A DNA stretch of 64,000 bases from Alphaproteobacteria bacterium. Its GTDB lineage: Bacteria; Pseudomonadota; Alphaproteobacteria; Ferrovibrionales; Ferrovibrionaceae. The stretch lies in the NCBI GenBank assembly GCA_017307375.1, contig JAFKFH010000019.1, positions 62,001 to 126,000 on the forward strand, given 5' to 3'. The translations under genes were made by a program, and so were the position numbers. The first letter of the stretch is position 1; each line of letters begins with the position of its first letter. Below the pieces are notes generated by a model, which saw only the letters and a list, made by a program, of their open reading frames with translations, was not told the DNA's origin and ran no database searches. Shown piece after piece: positions 47,902 through 55,976 of this stretch.

Positions 47902-49635
47902 TCACGGCGCGATGGTCAGCCGGTTGCGGCCGGCATCCTTCGACTGGTACAGCGCCTCGTCGGCGCGGGCCAGGATGTCGTCCAGCGTGTCGCTTGCCGC
48001 CTGCCGGGTCGCCAGCCCCATCGATACGGTGACCGAGGGCAGGGCGGCGCCGTTCCCGGTGATCTTCAGCCGGGCGATGCCCTTGCGCAGGTCCTCGCAG
48101 CGCCGGGCGGCGTCGTCGGGTTCGGTTTCGCGCAGCAGCAGGACGAATTCCTCGCCGCCCAGACGGAACAGCCAGTCCGATTCGCGGATGGCGCCGTGGA
48201 CATGGTCGCAGATCGCCACCAGCGCCAGGTCGCCGGCGGCGTGGCCGTGCATGTCGTTGTAGCGCTTGAAGTGGTCGACATCGATCATGACCAGGGCGAA
48301 ATCGCGCCCCAGCCGGTGGCATTGCGCCAGTTCCTTGCGCCCGACGATGTCGAAATGCCGCCGGTTGAAGGTGCCGGTCAGCGGGTCGCGGATCGACTGT
48401 TCCTTCAGCGTGTCGCGCAATTGCAGGTTGGCGATCGCCAGCGCCAGATGGCGGGCCGCGCCGTCCGCCACCCGGCGCACGCCGACATCGGCGGCGGCCG
48501 TGCCGGTCAGGGTCAGCAGCCCGATGGTCTCGCCATGCGCGATCAGCGGCAGGCAAAGTGCGGCGCGCTCGCCGCTGCCCGCATGGTGTGCGCACTGAGG
48601 CACGCCCGCGGCCACGCGATGCGCATGTGGCCCGCCGCGACGCAGGCCCCAGCATTGCTCGGGTGTCAGCCGCGGCAGCAGCGAGCCGCCGCCGAAGGCT
48701 GCCGCAAGCTGCAGGTCGTTGCGCGACGGCGCGAAAATGTACAGCCCGCCGGCCAGCGACGGGAACGAGCGTTCGAGGAAGGCGCCGACGGTCTTGCCGA
48801 GTTCGGCGGCCGAGTGGCAGCTTTGCAGAAAGCTCGCCATCTCGTTGACGTCGGCGACCTCGTTGCGCTCGTGCTCGATCTGGGTGACCGTCCGCGTGAT
48901 TTCCTCGATATACCGTGCGTGATCGGCCGCCGCCTGGATACGCTGCCGCTCGGCCCGGCGGATCATGGCCAGCAAGGCCGCGACCAGCGCGATGCTGGTC
49001 GCGACGAAGACGCCGAGCGACAGCATGGTGATCTCGCGCGTGCGGTTGTAGCTCGCTTCCAGCGCGGCCAGCCGCCGGGTCTTGTCGCCGGCCATCGACT
49101 GCAGGACCGCACGGATCTCGTCCATGTCGGCAACCCCGGCATTGCCGGCGACGAACGCGCGTGCGGCTTCGGGGCCGTCGCGCAGGCGGATCGCAATCGA
49201 TTCCGCCATCTCGTCCAGCTTGCGCCGGACCAGCGGTGCCAGGGTCTCCACCCTGGCCAATTGGATGGGGTCGTCGGCAAAGTCTTCGCCAAGTTGGTCC
49301 AGCTGCTCGTCGACCAGGCCGACCGCGCGCAGATAGGGTCGAAGATACTGGCCATCGGCGGTAAGCACGTAGCCGCGCTGTCCGGTTTCGGCGTTCAGCA
49401 GGGTTTCGAGGAAGACCCCGATGCGCCGCTCCGTATGCTGCACGGCCCGGACGGCATTGCCGGCGTCGAGCAGGGCGTTCAGGTAACTGTAGAAGACCCA
49501 GGCGTTGACCAGCACAGCGGCCATGCCGGCTGCCAGCAGGATGTAGGCTGTCGTGTCACGCCAACGCCACCTGCGCCCCGGCGACGAGGCCGGGGTTGCC
49601 GGAGACCCACTGTGCTGTTCGTCGGGGGCGTGCAT
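47902..49635 (-). CDS. Membrane diguanylate cyclase, CHASE3-GAF-GGDEF
   Basis: A 577-residue c-di-GMP synthase. Membrane helices lie at about residues 28-50 and 203-225, with a CHASE3 periplasmic sensor between (NAETGQRGYVLTADGQYLRP). A GAF-like domain covers about 260-405, and the GGDEF domain about 415-577. The active site is GGEEF (493-497), and the product-inhibition I-site RESD (484-487) is intact, five residues before it. It therefore should be active and feedback-inhibited. Confidence 0.92.
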   Translation of the reverse strand: MHAPDEQHSGSPATPASSPGRRWRWRDTTAYILLAAGMAAVLVNAWVFYSYLNALLDAGNAVRAVQHTERRIGVFLETLLNAETGQRGYVLTADGQYLRPYLRAVGLVDEQLDQLGEDFADDPIQLARVETLAPLVRRKLDEMAESIAIRLRDGPEAARAFVAGNAGVADMDEIRAVLQSMAGDKTRRLAALEASYNRTREITMLSLGVFVATSIALVAALLAMIRRAERQRIQAAADHARYIEEITRTVTQIEHERNEVADVNEMASFLQSCHSAAELGKTVGAFLERSFPSLAGGLYIFAPSRNDLQLAAAFGGGSLLPRLTPEQCWGLRRGGPHAHRVAAGVPQCAHHAGSGERAALCLPLIAHGETIGLLTLTGTAAADVGVRRVADGAARHLALAIANLQLRDTLKEQSIRDPLTGTFNRRHFDIVGRKELAQCHRLGRDFALVMIDVDHFKRYNDMHGHAAGDLALVAICDHVHGAIRESDWLFRLGGEEFVLLLRETEPDDAARRCEDLRKGIARLKITGNGAALPSVTVSMGLATRQAASDTLDDILARADEALYQSKDAGRNRLTIAP

Positions 49636-49645
49636 GGCTGACCGA

Positions 49646-49660
49646 AAGTCTAAGAGACTT
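49646..49660. promoter_or_regulatory. Palindrome before the diguanylate cyclase gene
   Basis: AAGTCT-AAG-AGACTT, a perfect 15-bp dyad 10 bases upstream of the start codon. It could be an operator or a hairpin that affects translation. Confidence 0.4.
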
Positions 49661-49750
49661 GTACAATCGTCCCGAGCGCTTCAGGTTCCAAGGAAATTTA
49701 GCTGACAGTTCAGTAGGCTATGGCGCAGCGTGCGCGGTCGGCGGCCTTGC

Positions 49751-50833
49751 CTAGCCCGCCGCCGGCGCCTGGACGATGCAGCCGTACCAGCCGAGGCCGC
49801 GATAGGTTTCATAACCCGGGGTCGCCGCGAAGGCGATCGTCCGGCCATCGGCTTCCTGATAGGCGCCGTGGCTTCTGCCCTGGGTCTTGAGCGGGACGCG
49901 GTCGGTCAGGATGCCGCGGCCGTCGGACGCCGCGATGACCCGATGCTGGGCGTCGAGCAGCAGCACGCGCGTGCGCCCGGCCTCCTCGGCGGTCAGGCGC
50001 ACGCCCTTGACGATGGTTTCCGCCTGCGGGCCCCAGTCGAAATGGATGCCGAGCACGCCCAGCGGCGTGCCGCGCTTTTCGGCGCCGGCCCGGATCGCGG
50101 TGGCGTAGGTCGCGACCAGCGCATTGTTCAGGGCGCGCGACGGTGCGATATCGGCGACCGCGTAGTCGTCGCCGGTCTTGGTCGCCATCGCCTGGCGGAA
50201 CCAGCTTTCACCCGACACGTCGGTGCCGATCACCTGGCCATAGCGCTGCGGGCGCCCGCCGGCGATGACGCGGCCGTTCGCATCGGCGATCCACAGGTCG
50301 AGATAGACGGTATAGGCGTCGAGAATCACGCCCAGCCGCGACGCCGCATGGCGGCAGCGTTCCGGCGTCGGATCGGCGACCGCGTCGACCACGGCCGAGT
50401 CGGTCGCCCACCAGCGGACGTCGCAGGTCCGCTCGTAGAGATTGCGGTCCATGATCTCGATGCCGTTCAGCGCCAGGTCGGCGAGGCGGGTGCCACGGTC
50501 GCGGTCGACCATGCGCGCTATGCGTGTGCCGAAGCGATCGAGTTCCTGGATCTTGCCGTCGAGGTCCGCCTGCAGTTCGCGCGTCACCTGCTCGATCGTC
50601 GCCGACACCTCCTTGACCTCGCCGGCCACCACCGAGAAGCCGCGGCCGGCTTCGCCGGCCCGCGCCGCCTCGATCAGCGCGTTCAGGGCCAGGATCCGGG
50701 TGCGGTTGGTGATGTCCTGGATGGCTGCGACGCGGGTCGCGACGGTCTGCGAGACCGCTGCCGCCAGGTCGACGATCAGGGCGGGTGACAGGTTTTCGTC
50801 CTGATCGTCGGTTCGCACGGTATCGGCGGTCAT
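49751..50833 (-). CDS. Soluble chemoreceptor, short MCP signalling segment followed by Cache-like sensor
   Basis: A 360-residue cytoplasmic protein without signal peptide or membrane helix. Residues 41-77 carry the MCP hairpin-tip segment ([20 protein letters not shown], then [11 protein letters not shown]). This is followed by a sensor part with [20 protein letters not shown] near residue 130 and a PAS/Cache-like fold to the end (GLGWYGCIVQ). The signal segment is thus N-terminal and much shorter than normal, with only part of the methylation region. It is highly similar to the gene upstream at 50971-52059. Confidence 0.88.
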   Translation of the reverse strand: MTADTVRTDDQDENLSPALIVDLAAAVSQTVATRVAAIQDITNRTRILALNALIEAARAGEAGRGFSVVAGEVKEVSATIEQVTRELQADLDGKIQELDRFGTRIARMVDRDRGTRLADLALNGIEIMDRNLYERTCDVRWWATDSAVVDAVADPTPERCRHAASRLGVILDAYTVYLDLWIADANGRVIAGGRPQRYGQVIGTDVSGESWFRQAMATKTGDDYAVADIAPSRALNNALVATYATAIRAGAEKRGTPLGVLGIHFDWGPQAETIVKGVRLTAEEAGRTRVLLLDAQHRVIAASDGRGILTDRVPLKTQGRSHGAYQEADGRTIAFAATPGYETYRGLGWYGCIVQAPAAG

Positions 50834-50970
50834 TTCGCTCTCCAGTTGGCGGGGACGCTTTGTCTGCCTGAAAACTAGGCGTTCCGCAACCTTGATATTT
50901 AATGACTAAATTTTGTGCATTGGGCGTTTCCTTCGGCATCCGGCAATCGAGCGGCGTCGACGCGATGGTG
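50834..50970. other. AT-rich spacer between the two chemoreceptors
   Basis: The 137-base gap contains ATTTA-ATGAC-TAAAT (50897-50911), a perfect dyad in a strongly AT-rich island. It likely holds a separate promoter for the downstream chemoreceptor. Confidence 0.4.
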
Positions 50971-52059
50971 CTATTGTCCCGACCGGTGCTGCATCAGGCA
51001 GCCGTACCAGCCGAGGCCGCGATAGGTTTCGTAGCCGGGTGTGGCCGCGAAGCCGATGCTGCAGCCGGTCGGATCGACATAGGCGCCCATCTTGCGGCCC
51101 TGGGTGGTCAACGGCACCTGTTCGGTCAGGATGCCCTGGCCGTCGGACGCCGCGATCACCCGGAAGCCGGCGTCGAGCAGCAGGACACGGGTGCGCAGCG
51201 CCTCGTCGGGCGTCAGCCGCACGCCCTTGACGATGGTCTCGGCCTGCGGCCCCCAGTCGAAATGGATGCCGAGCACCCCCAGCGCCCGGCCGTGCTTGGC
51301 CGCGCCCTCGCGAATCGCCGCCGAATAGGTCGCCACCAGGGCGCCGTTCAACGCTCGGACCGGCGTGATATCGGCTACCGCGTAGTCGTCGCCCGATGCC
51401 GTGGCCAGGGCCTGGGTAAACCAGGGCTCGCCGGAGACGTCGAGCCCGGCGACCTGGGGGTAGCGGTCCGGCCGCCCCGAGGCGACGACCCGCCCCTGCA
51501 GGTCGCAGATCCAGAGGTCGAGATAGACGGTGTAGGCATCGAGGATGACGGCGAGGCGCGAGGAAGCGAAGTGCGCCCGCTGGGCTGAAGGCGCGGCCAG
51601 CGCGTCGACGACGGCGGAATCGGTCGCCCACCAGCGGACGTCGCAGGTCCGTTCGTACAGATTGCGGTCGATGATCTCGACGCCGTTCAGCGCCAGGTCG
51701 GTCAGCCGCTTGCCGCGGACCTCGTCGACCATGCGGGCGCCCAGACGGTCGAGCGCTGCGGCCTTGCCCGCCAGTTCGGTCTCGAGGTCGCGGGCGACCT
51801 GCTCGATCTGGCTCGAGACCTCCTTCACTTCGCCGGCCACGACCGAGAAGCCGCGGCCGGCCTCGCCCGCCCGCGCCGCCTCGATCAGCGCGTTCAGGGC
51901 CAGGATCTTGGTCCGGCTGGTGATGCCGCGGATGGCGGCAACGCGGCTGGCCACGGCTTGGGACACTTCGGCCGCGAGGTCGACGATCCGTTCAGGGGCG
52001 GCGGAATCGGCCGCCGCGACGCTGGTTTCCGTCTGGCGCTTCAGGTTCTGCACATACAT
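50971..52059 (-). CDS. Soluble chemoreceptor, tandem paralogue
   Basis: A 362-residue protein with the same architecture as its neighbour: N-terminal MCP tip segment ([20 protein letters not shown]), then the [20 protein letters not shown] motif and a Cache-like sensor ending [10 protein letters not shown]. The two are clearly a recent tandem duplication, with most changes in the ligand part and the N- and C-termini. No membrane segment. It presumably couples to a CheA/CheW array or acts as a soluble partner. Confidence 0.88.
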   Translation of the reverse strand: MYVQNLKRQTETSVAAADSAAPERIVDLAAEVSQAVASRVAAIRGITSRTKILALNALIEAARAGEAGRGFSVVAGEVKEVSSQIEQVARDLETELAGKAAALDRLGARMVDEVRGKRLTDLALNGVEIIDRNLYERTCDVRWWATDSAVVDALAAPSAQRAHFASSRLAVILDAYTVYLDLWICDLQGRVVASGRPDRYPQVAGLDVSGEPWFTQALATASGDDYAVADITPVRALNGALVATYSAAIREGAAKHGRALGVLGIHFDWGPQAETIVKGVRLTPDEALRTRVLLLDAGFRVIAASDGQGILTEQVPLTTQGRKMGAYVDPTGCSIGFAATPGYETYRGLGWYGCLMQHRSGQ

Positions 52060-52282
52060 CGGCGCTCTCCCGTTTGCTTGTTGTCATGACGGGATTTTCA
52101 AGAAGCATGCCAGGCGAGGTACCAGTATACGTGGGGATATTCATTATGTTGCAGCGCACAAAATCGTCTTATTGTCCAAATGCTAGGCGATGACTCGCCG
52201 ATCATATCGGCAGATGCTGTTCGTATATCTTTGATAGTGTCGCTTTTGTGCGTCTATATCGGCTATTTACGACAAATTTTGC
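52060..52282. other. AT-rich intergenic island with inverted repeats
   Basis: A 223-base stretch far richer in A and T than the rest of the window. Two adjacent perfect dyads lie in it: GGCGA-TGAC-TCGCC (52186-52199) and CCGAT-CAT-ATCGG (52198-52210). It holds the upstream chemoreceptor promoter and possibly a foreign insertion border. No gene is seen. Confidence 0.45.
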
Positions 52283-52480
52283 TCAATATTGATTGCGCGA
52301 GGTAATCCAGGCCCCCCAGAACAGGCTGGAAAAGAAACGCTGCGGCGTGTCGAACCCGGCATCGGCGAGCAGTTCGCCGATCGCACTCTCGCCTTGCGGT
52401 GGATCGGCGGCGCGCAAAATGGTGTTCAGGCGTGCCTCGACGACGATCAGAGTACGTTCGTGCCGGCCGCCGACCGCGAT
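52283..52480 (-). pseudogene. C-terminal fragment of a SAM-dependent methyltransferase
   Basis: The minus-strand frame reads RHERTLIVVEARLNTILRAA, then GELLADAGFDTPQRFFSS and LFWGAWITSRNQY before a stop at 52283. That pattern (GF-x-x-P-x-x-F-F, then a short aromatic tail) is the usual end of class I methyltransferases. No start codon or methyltransferase core precedes it in frame; it directly abuts the alpha/beta hydrolase stop. I take it as the stump of a deleted gene. Confidence 0.45.
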
Positions 52481-52490
52481 GGCAAACGGG

Positions 52491-53189
52491 TCATGCTGCT
52501 GGCCGCTTGACGAAGCCGTCGATCAGCGCCGCGATCTCGCCGGGGCGCTCGAGGCTGGGCAGGTGGGCTGTGCCGGGCAGTTCGTGGCCGACGGCCTGCG
52601 GGATCGCGTCGACGACATGGCGGGCCCGATCCTGGATATGGGGAAAGTCGAGATCGCCCCAGATCACCAGCGTCGGCACCCTGATTTCATGGAGCCTGGC
52701 GTAGCAGGAAACGGTGTCGGTGTTCACCGCCGGGGCGGTGCGCAGGATCCGGCCGTTCATCTCGAGAAAAAGCCGTCGGGCGTCGCCCCCGACCCGGCCT
52801 TCCGGTGCGAGCGGGCCGTCGAGCCACAGGCGGGCCTTGATCGCGTTGAGGCGGTCCAGGTCGACGGTCGCCTGCTGCAGGGCGAGCAGCGCGGCGATGG
52901 CCGGGGGATGGACCGGATCGGGTGCGCCGCTGATCGTCGGGGCGATCAGTACCAGGCCCCGGACCCGTGCGGGATGCAGTACCGCCGCATCGAGCGCGAT
53001 GCGCCCGCCGGCCGAGCAGCCGACGAGAATCGCGGGCTCGGCCACCATGTCCATCAACTCGGCGACGGCCGAGCCGGAGCCTCGGCGGTCATAGGCGACG
53101 GCCCGGTCGCCGACGGCCGTGATCTGGGCCTGCCACATGCGGCTGTCGCAGACGGCGGCATGGAGGAAGACGACGGGAGCATCTGTCAT
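52491..53189 (-). CDS. Alpha/beta-fold hydrolase
   Basis: A 232-residue hydrolase. The nucleophile elbow GCSAGG is near residue 60, the oxyanion strand VVFLHAAVCD at the start, the acid in VIWGDLDFPH and the catalytic histidine in GTAHLPSLERP. The substrate is unknown. Its ATG overlaps the stop of the EamA transporter gene by four bases. Confidence 0.9.
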   Translation of the reverse strand: MTDAPVVFLHAAVCDSRMWQAQITAVGDRAVAYDRRGSGSAVAELMDMVAEPAILVGCSAGGRIALDAAVLHPARVRGLVLIAPTISGAPDPVHPPAIAALLALQQATVDLDRLNAIKARLWLDGPLAPEGRVGGDARRLFLEMNGRILRTAPAVNTDTVSCYARLHEIRVPTLVIWGDLDFPHIQDRARHVVDAIPQAVGHELPGTAHLPSLERPGEIAALIDGFVKRPAA

Positions 53190-54109
53190 CGGCCGATGAT
53201 AGCCCGGGTTCGGCGCGGCGGCATCCGCACCGAACCGACCGCGGCGAGGATCAGCAGCGCGCCCAGCGCCTGCAGCCAGCCCGGCACTTCGCCGAGCAGC
53301 GGCCAGGCGATCAGCGCCGAGATCGCCGGCTGCAGCAGCAGCACGGGCGACGAGCCGCCGACCGGCAGGCGGCCGAGGGCCGCGGCGGTCAGGCCCTGTC
53401 CGACGACGTGTACCGCAAGCCCGAGGCCGAGCAGGGCCGACCAGCCGCCGAGGCCGGCGGGCAGCAGCGTCTCGCCCCGCGCCAGGGCAAGCAGGGCCAG
53501 CATCGCCGCGCCGCTGGCGCTGCTCCACAACATGACGGTCGCGGCATCGAAGCGGCGGCGCAGCCGGGCCACCAGCAGCAGATAGCCGGCAAAACAGGCC
53601 GCCCCGCCCAGCGCCCAGAGGTCGCCGAGGTGGCTGGCGCCCGGCCTGGCCGCACTGTCCTGCGCCATCAGCCCGACGCCGGCACCGGCAACGGCCAGGA
53701 TCGCCAGCGTCCGCCCGTGCGGCCGTTCGCCCAGCAGCGGCCAGGCCAGCAGGACGACCAGCGCCGGGGCCAGATTGCAGATGAAGGTCGCGTTGGCGAC
53801 CGATGTGAGCCCGACAGCGGCGTGATAGCAGGCGAGGTCGCCGGCGAAGGCGGCGCCGGCGGCGACCAGCATCCAGCTGTCGGCGCGGCTGCGCCGCGCC
53901 CCGCCGGTCGCCCCGGCCCCGGCGACAGCCGCCCAGGCCCACAAGGCCGGCACCGCGATCGCCAGGCGCCAGGCGGCGCTCGCCACCGGTCCGACTTCGG
54001 TGAAGCGCACCAGGATCGGCGAGGCAGCCACGATCAAGGTGCCCGCGATCAAGGCGATCCAGGCCTGGCTGGAGGCCGGGGCGGCGGGGTGGAAGGCAGC
54101 TGTCGTCAT
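53186..54109 (-). CDS. EamA/DMT-family exporter
   Basis: A 307-residue, ten-helix drug/metabolite transporter with two EamA repeats (about residues 18-150 and 162-300). GERPHGRTLAILAVAGAGVG and LQPAISALIAWPLLGE are typical. It is divergent from the LysR regulator and coupled to the hydrolase downstream, so an exported or processed metabolite is likely. Confidence 0.92.
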   Translation of the reverse strand: MTTAAFHPAAPASSQAWIALIAGTLIVAASPILVRFTEVGPVASAAWRLAIAVPALWAWAAVAGAGATGGARRSRADSWMLVAAGAAFAGDLACYHAAVGLTSVANATFICNLAPALVVLLAWPLLGERPHGRTLAILAVAGAGVGLMAQDSAARPGASHLGDLWALGGAACFAGYLLLVARLRRRFDAATVMLWSSASGAAMLALLALARGETLLPAGLGGWSALLGLGLAVHVVGQGLTAAALGRLPVGGSSPVLLLQPAISALIAWPLLGEVPGWLQALGALLILAAVGSVRMPPRRTRAIIGR

Positions 54110-54124
54110 GGCGGATATCCCTCG

Positions 54125-54156
54125 GGCAAGCCATTGCGGGAATGATCCCGCTTGCC
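54125..54156. repeat. Inverted repeat between the EamA and LysR genes
   Basis: GCGGGA-ATGA-TCCCGC (54136-54151) is flanked by GGCAAG and TTGCC, giving an extended imperfect dyad in the divergent promoter region. Confidence 0.4.
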
Positions 54157-54180
54157 TGACGATCAGGGAAACGAATAGAG

Positions 54181-54196
54181 TTGATCAAATCATCAA
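54181..54196. promoter_or_regulatory. LysR-type box
   Basis: TTGAT-N6-ATCAA contains the T-N11-A core of LysR sites. It lies 15 bases upstream of the LysR start codon in the divergent region to the EamA gene. The 6-base spacer excludes an FNR box. Confidence 0.5.
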
Positions 54197-54210
54197 GGAT
54201 TTTGATATTG

Positions 54211-55077
54211 ATGAGTCCGACGCTCGATCTCGACTGTCTGCGGGCGCTCGTCGCGGTCGTCGAGGAAGGCGGCTTCACGGCCGCGGCCGCCCGTCTCAAC
54301 CGCACGCAGTCGGCCGTGTCGATGCAGATTCGCCGGCTGGAGGACCAGTTGGGCCAACGTCTGCTGGCGCGCGACCGCAAGCCCGTCGGCGCGACCCCGG
54401 TCGGCAGTGATCTGCTCGGCTATGCCCGGCGGATGCTGGCGCTGAACGACGATGCGATGGCCTCGCTTGCTGCTACCGGGCTTGCCGGCCGGCTGCGCCT
54501 CGGCACGCCCGACGACTACGCCCTGACCTTGCTGCCGCCGCTGATCGCCCGCTTTGCCGCATCGCACCCGCGCGTCGAGATCGAAATCGTCTGCGGCATG
54601 TCCAACGACCTGGAACATCGGGTACAGACCGGCCGGCTCGACATCGCGCTGCTGACCCGCCGGCCGGGTTCGCCGCCGGGCGATCTGCTGCGCCGCGAAC
54701 AGCTTGTCTGGGTGGCGGCCGCCGACCATCGCCCGGAATGGCTCGATCCGCTGCCACTGGCCCTGTTTCCCGAGGACTGCACGTTCCGGCCGCTGACGAC
54801 GGCGGCGCTCGATCGCGCCGGCCGGGCCTGGCGGGTCGCCTATACCGCCGCCTCGATCACCGGGGTCCTCTCGGCGGTCGCCTCCGGCCTTGCCATCACC
54901 CCGCTCGCCGCGGCGACCGTGCCGCCCGGCTATCGCCGCCTGGGACCGGCCGAGGGGCTGCCGCCGCTGCCGGTGATCGAGATCGCCCTGCGCCGGGCCG
55001 ACGGCGCCGGGCCTGCCGCCCGCTTGCTGGCCGACCAGTTGCTCGACTCGCTGCGCGCCACGGATCGCGCCGCATGA
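54211..55077 (+). CDS. LysR-family transcriptional regulator
   Basis: A 288-residue regulator. The winged helix-turn-helix covers residues about 5-62 (GGFTAAAARLNRTQSAVSMQ recognition region) and the periplasmic-binding-like effector domain about 85-285. I chose ATG 54211; a TTG ten codons earlier lies inside the presumed operator. It is divergent from the EamA exporter, and its stop overlaps the RgpF-like gene by four bases. Confidence 0.92.
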   Translation: MSPTLDLDCLRALVAVVEEGGFTAAAARLNRTQSAVSMQIRRLEDQLGQRLLARDRKPVGATPVGSDLLGYARRMLALNDDAMASLAATGLAGRLRLGTPDDYALTLLPPLIARFAASHPRVEIEIVCGMSNDLEHRVQTGRLDIALLTRRPGSPPGDLLRREQLVWVAAADHRPEWLDPLPLALFPEDCTFRPLTTAALDRAGRAWRVAYTAASITGVLSAVASGLAITPLAAATVPPGYRRLGPAEGLPPLPVIEIALRRADGAGPAARLLADQLLDSLRATDRAA

Positions 55078-55976
55078 TCCGCCGCCTTGCCGCCAGGCTG
55101 GCGACGATGGCCGGCGACGTCGCCGACTGGGTGGCCTATCGCCGCGCCGCCGATACCAGCGCGATCGAGGAGGTCGTCTCCGGCAGGCTCGACGCCGGCG
55201 GCGTCGCGCGGCTGGCGATCTTCATGCATTTCGATCGCGACGGCGCCATTGCCGGCTATGTTCGCCACTACCTGCGGGCATTGCGTGCGGCCGGGTTCGA
55301 GATCGTGTTCGTGTCGAATGCGCCGCGCCTCGACGCCACGGACATCGCCCCGCTGTGCCGGGCTGTCGTCCGGCGGCGCAATATCGGGCTCGACTTCGGC
55401 GCGTGGAAGGATTGCTGGCTGGCGCTGGAGGGGCGCGACGGTCTCGACCTGCTGCTGCTCGCCAACGACAGCGTCTATGGCCCGCTGCACGACCTGGCGC
55501 CGCTCGTCGCCCGTGCCGATCCCGCCGTCGCCGATGTCTGGGGAGCCACCGACAATTGGGAGGGCGGCCCGCATCTGCAGAGCTATTTTCTGCTGATCCA
55601 TGCCAGGGCGTTGCGCCATCCGGCCTTCGCGGCGTTCTGGCGCGGGGTGCGCCATGTCGCGTCCAAGCGCTGGATCGTGCGCCGCTACGAGATCGGCCTG
55701 ACCCGCGGGCTCGCCGCCGCCGGGCTCAGATGCGCGGCCCTGTTTCCCTACGATCGCGTAGCCGCGGCGGCGCCGGTCCGGCATGACCGACCGGTGAATC
55801 CGACCCACTTCTTCTGGGACACGCTGATCGCCCGGGCGGGGTTTCCCTTCCTCAAGCGCGATCTGCTGGCCCGCAATCAGCATGGCCTGCCCGTCGAAAA
55901 CTGGCGCGCCGTGGTGGCGGCGGCGAGCCCCTATGACGCCGGGCTGATCGACCGCCACCTGGCGGAGAACCGTTAG
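55074..55976 (+). CDS. RgpF-like rhamnan synthesis protein
   Basis: A 300-residue protein of the rhamnan synthesis F family, found in surface polysaccharide loci. The signatures ARLAIFMHFDRDGAIAGYV, RRRNIGLDFGAWKDC, LLANDSVYGPLHDL and NPTHFFWDTLI are all present. It overlaps the LysR gene (ATGA) and converges tail to tail with the methyltransferase gene, overlapping by four bases. It is probably a glycosyltransferase-associated enzyme. Confidence 0.88.
   Translation: MIRRLAARLATMAGDVADWVAYRRAADTSAIEEVVSGRLDAGGVARLAIFMHFDRDGAIAGYVRHYLRALRAAGFEIVFVSNAPRLDATDIAPLCRAVVRRRNIGLDFGAWKDCWLALEGRDGLDLLLLANDSVYGPLHDLAPLVARADPAVADVWGATDNWEGGPHLQSYFLLIHARALRHPAFAAFWRGVRHVASKRWIVRRYEIGLTRGLAAAGLRCAALFPYDRVAAAAPVRHDRPVNPTHFFWDTLIARAGFPFLKRDLLARNQHGLPVENWRAVVAAASPYDAGLIDRHLAENR

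Noticed and set aside
54181-54196. TTGAT/ATCAA dyad as an FNR box
   Set aside because: The spacer is six bases, not four; it fits a LysR T-N11-A box instead.
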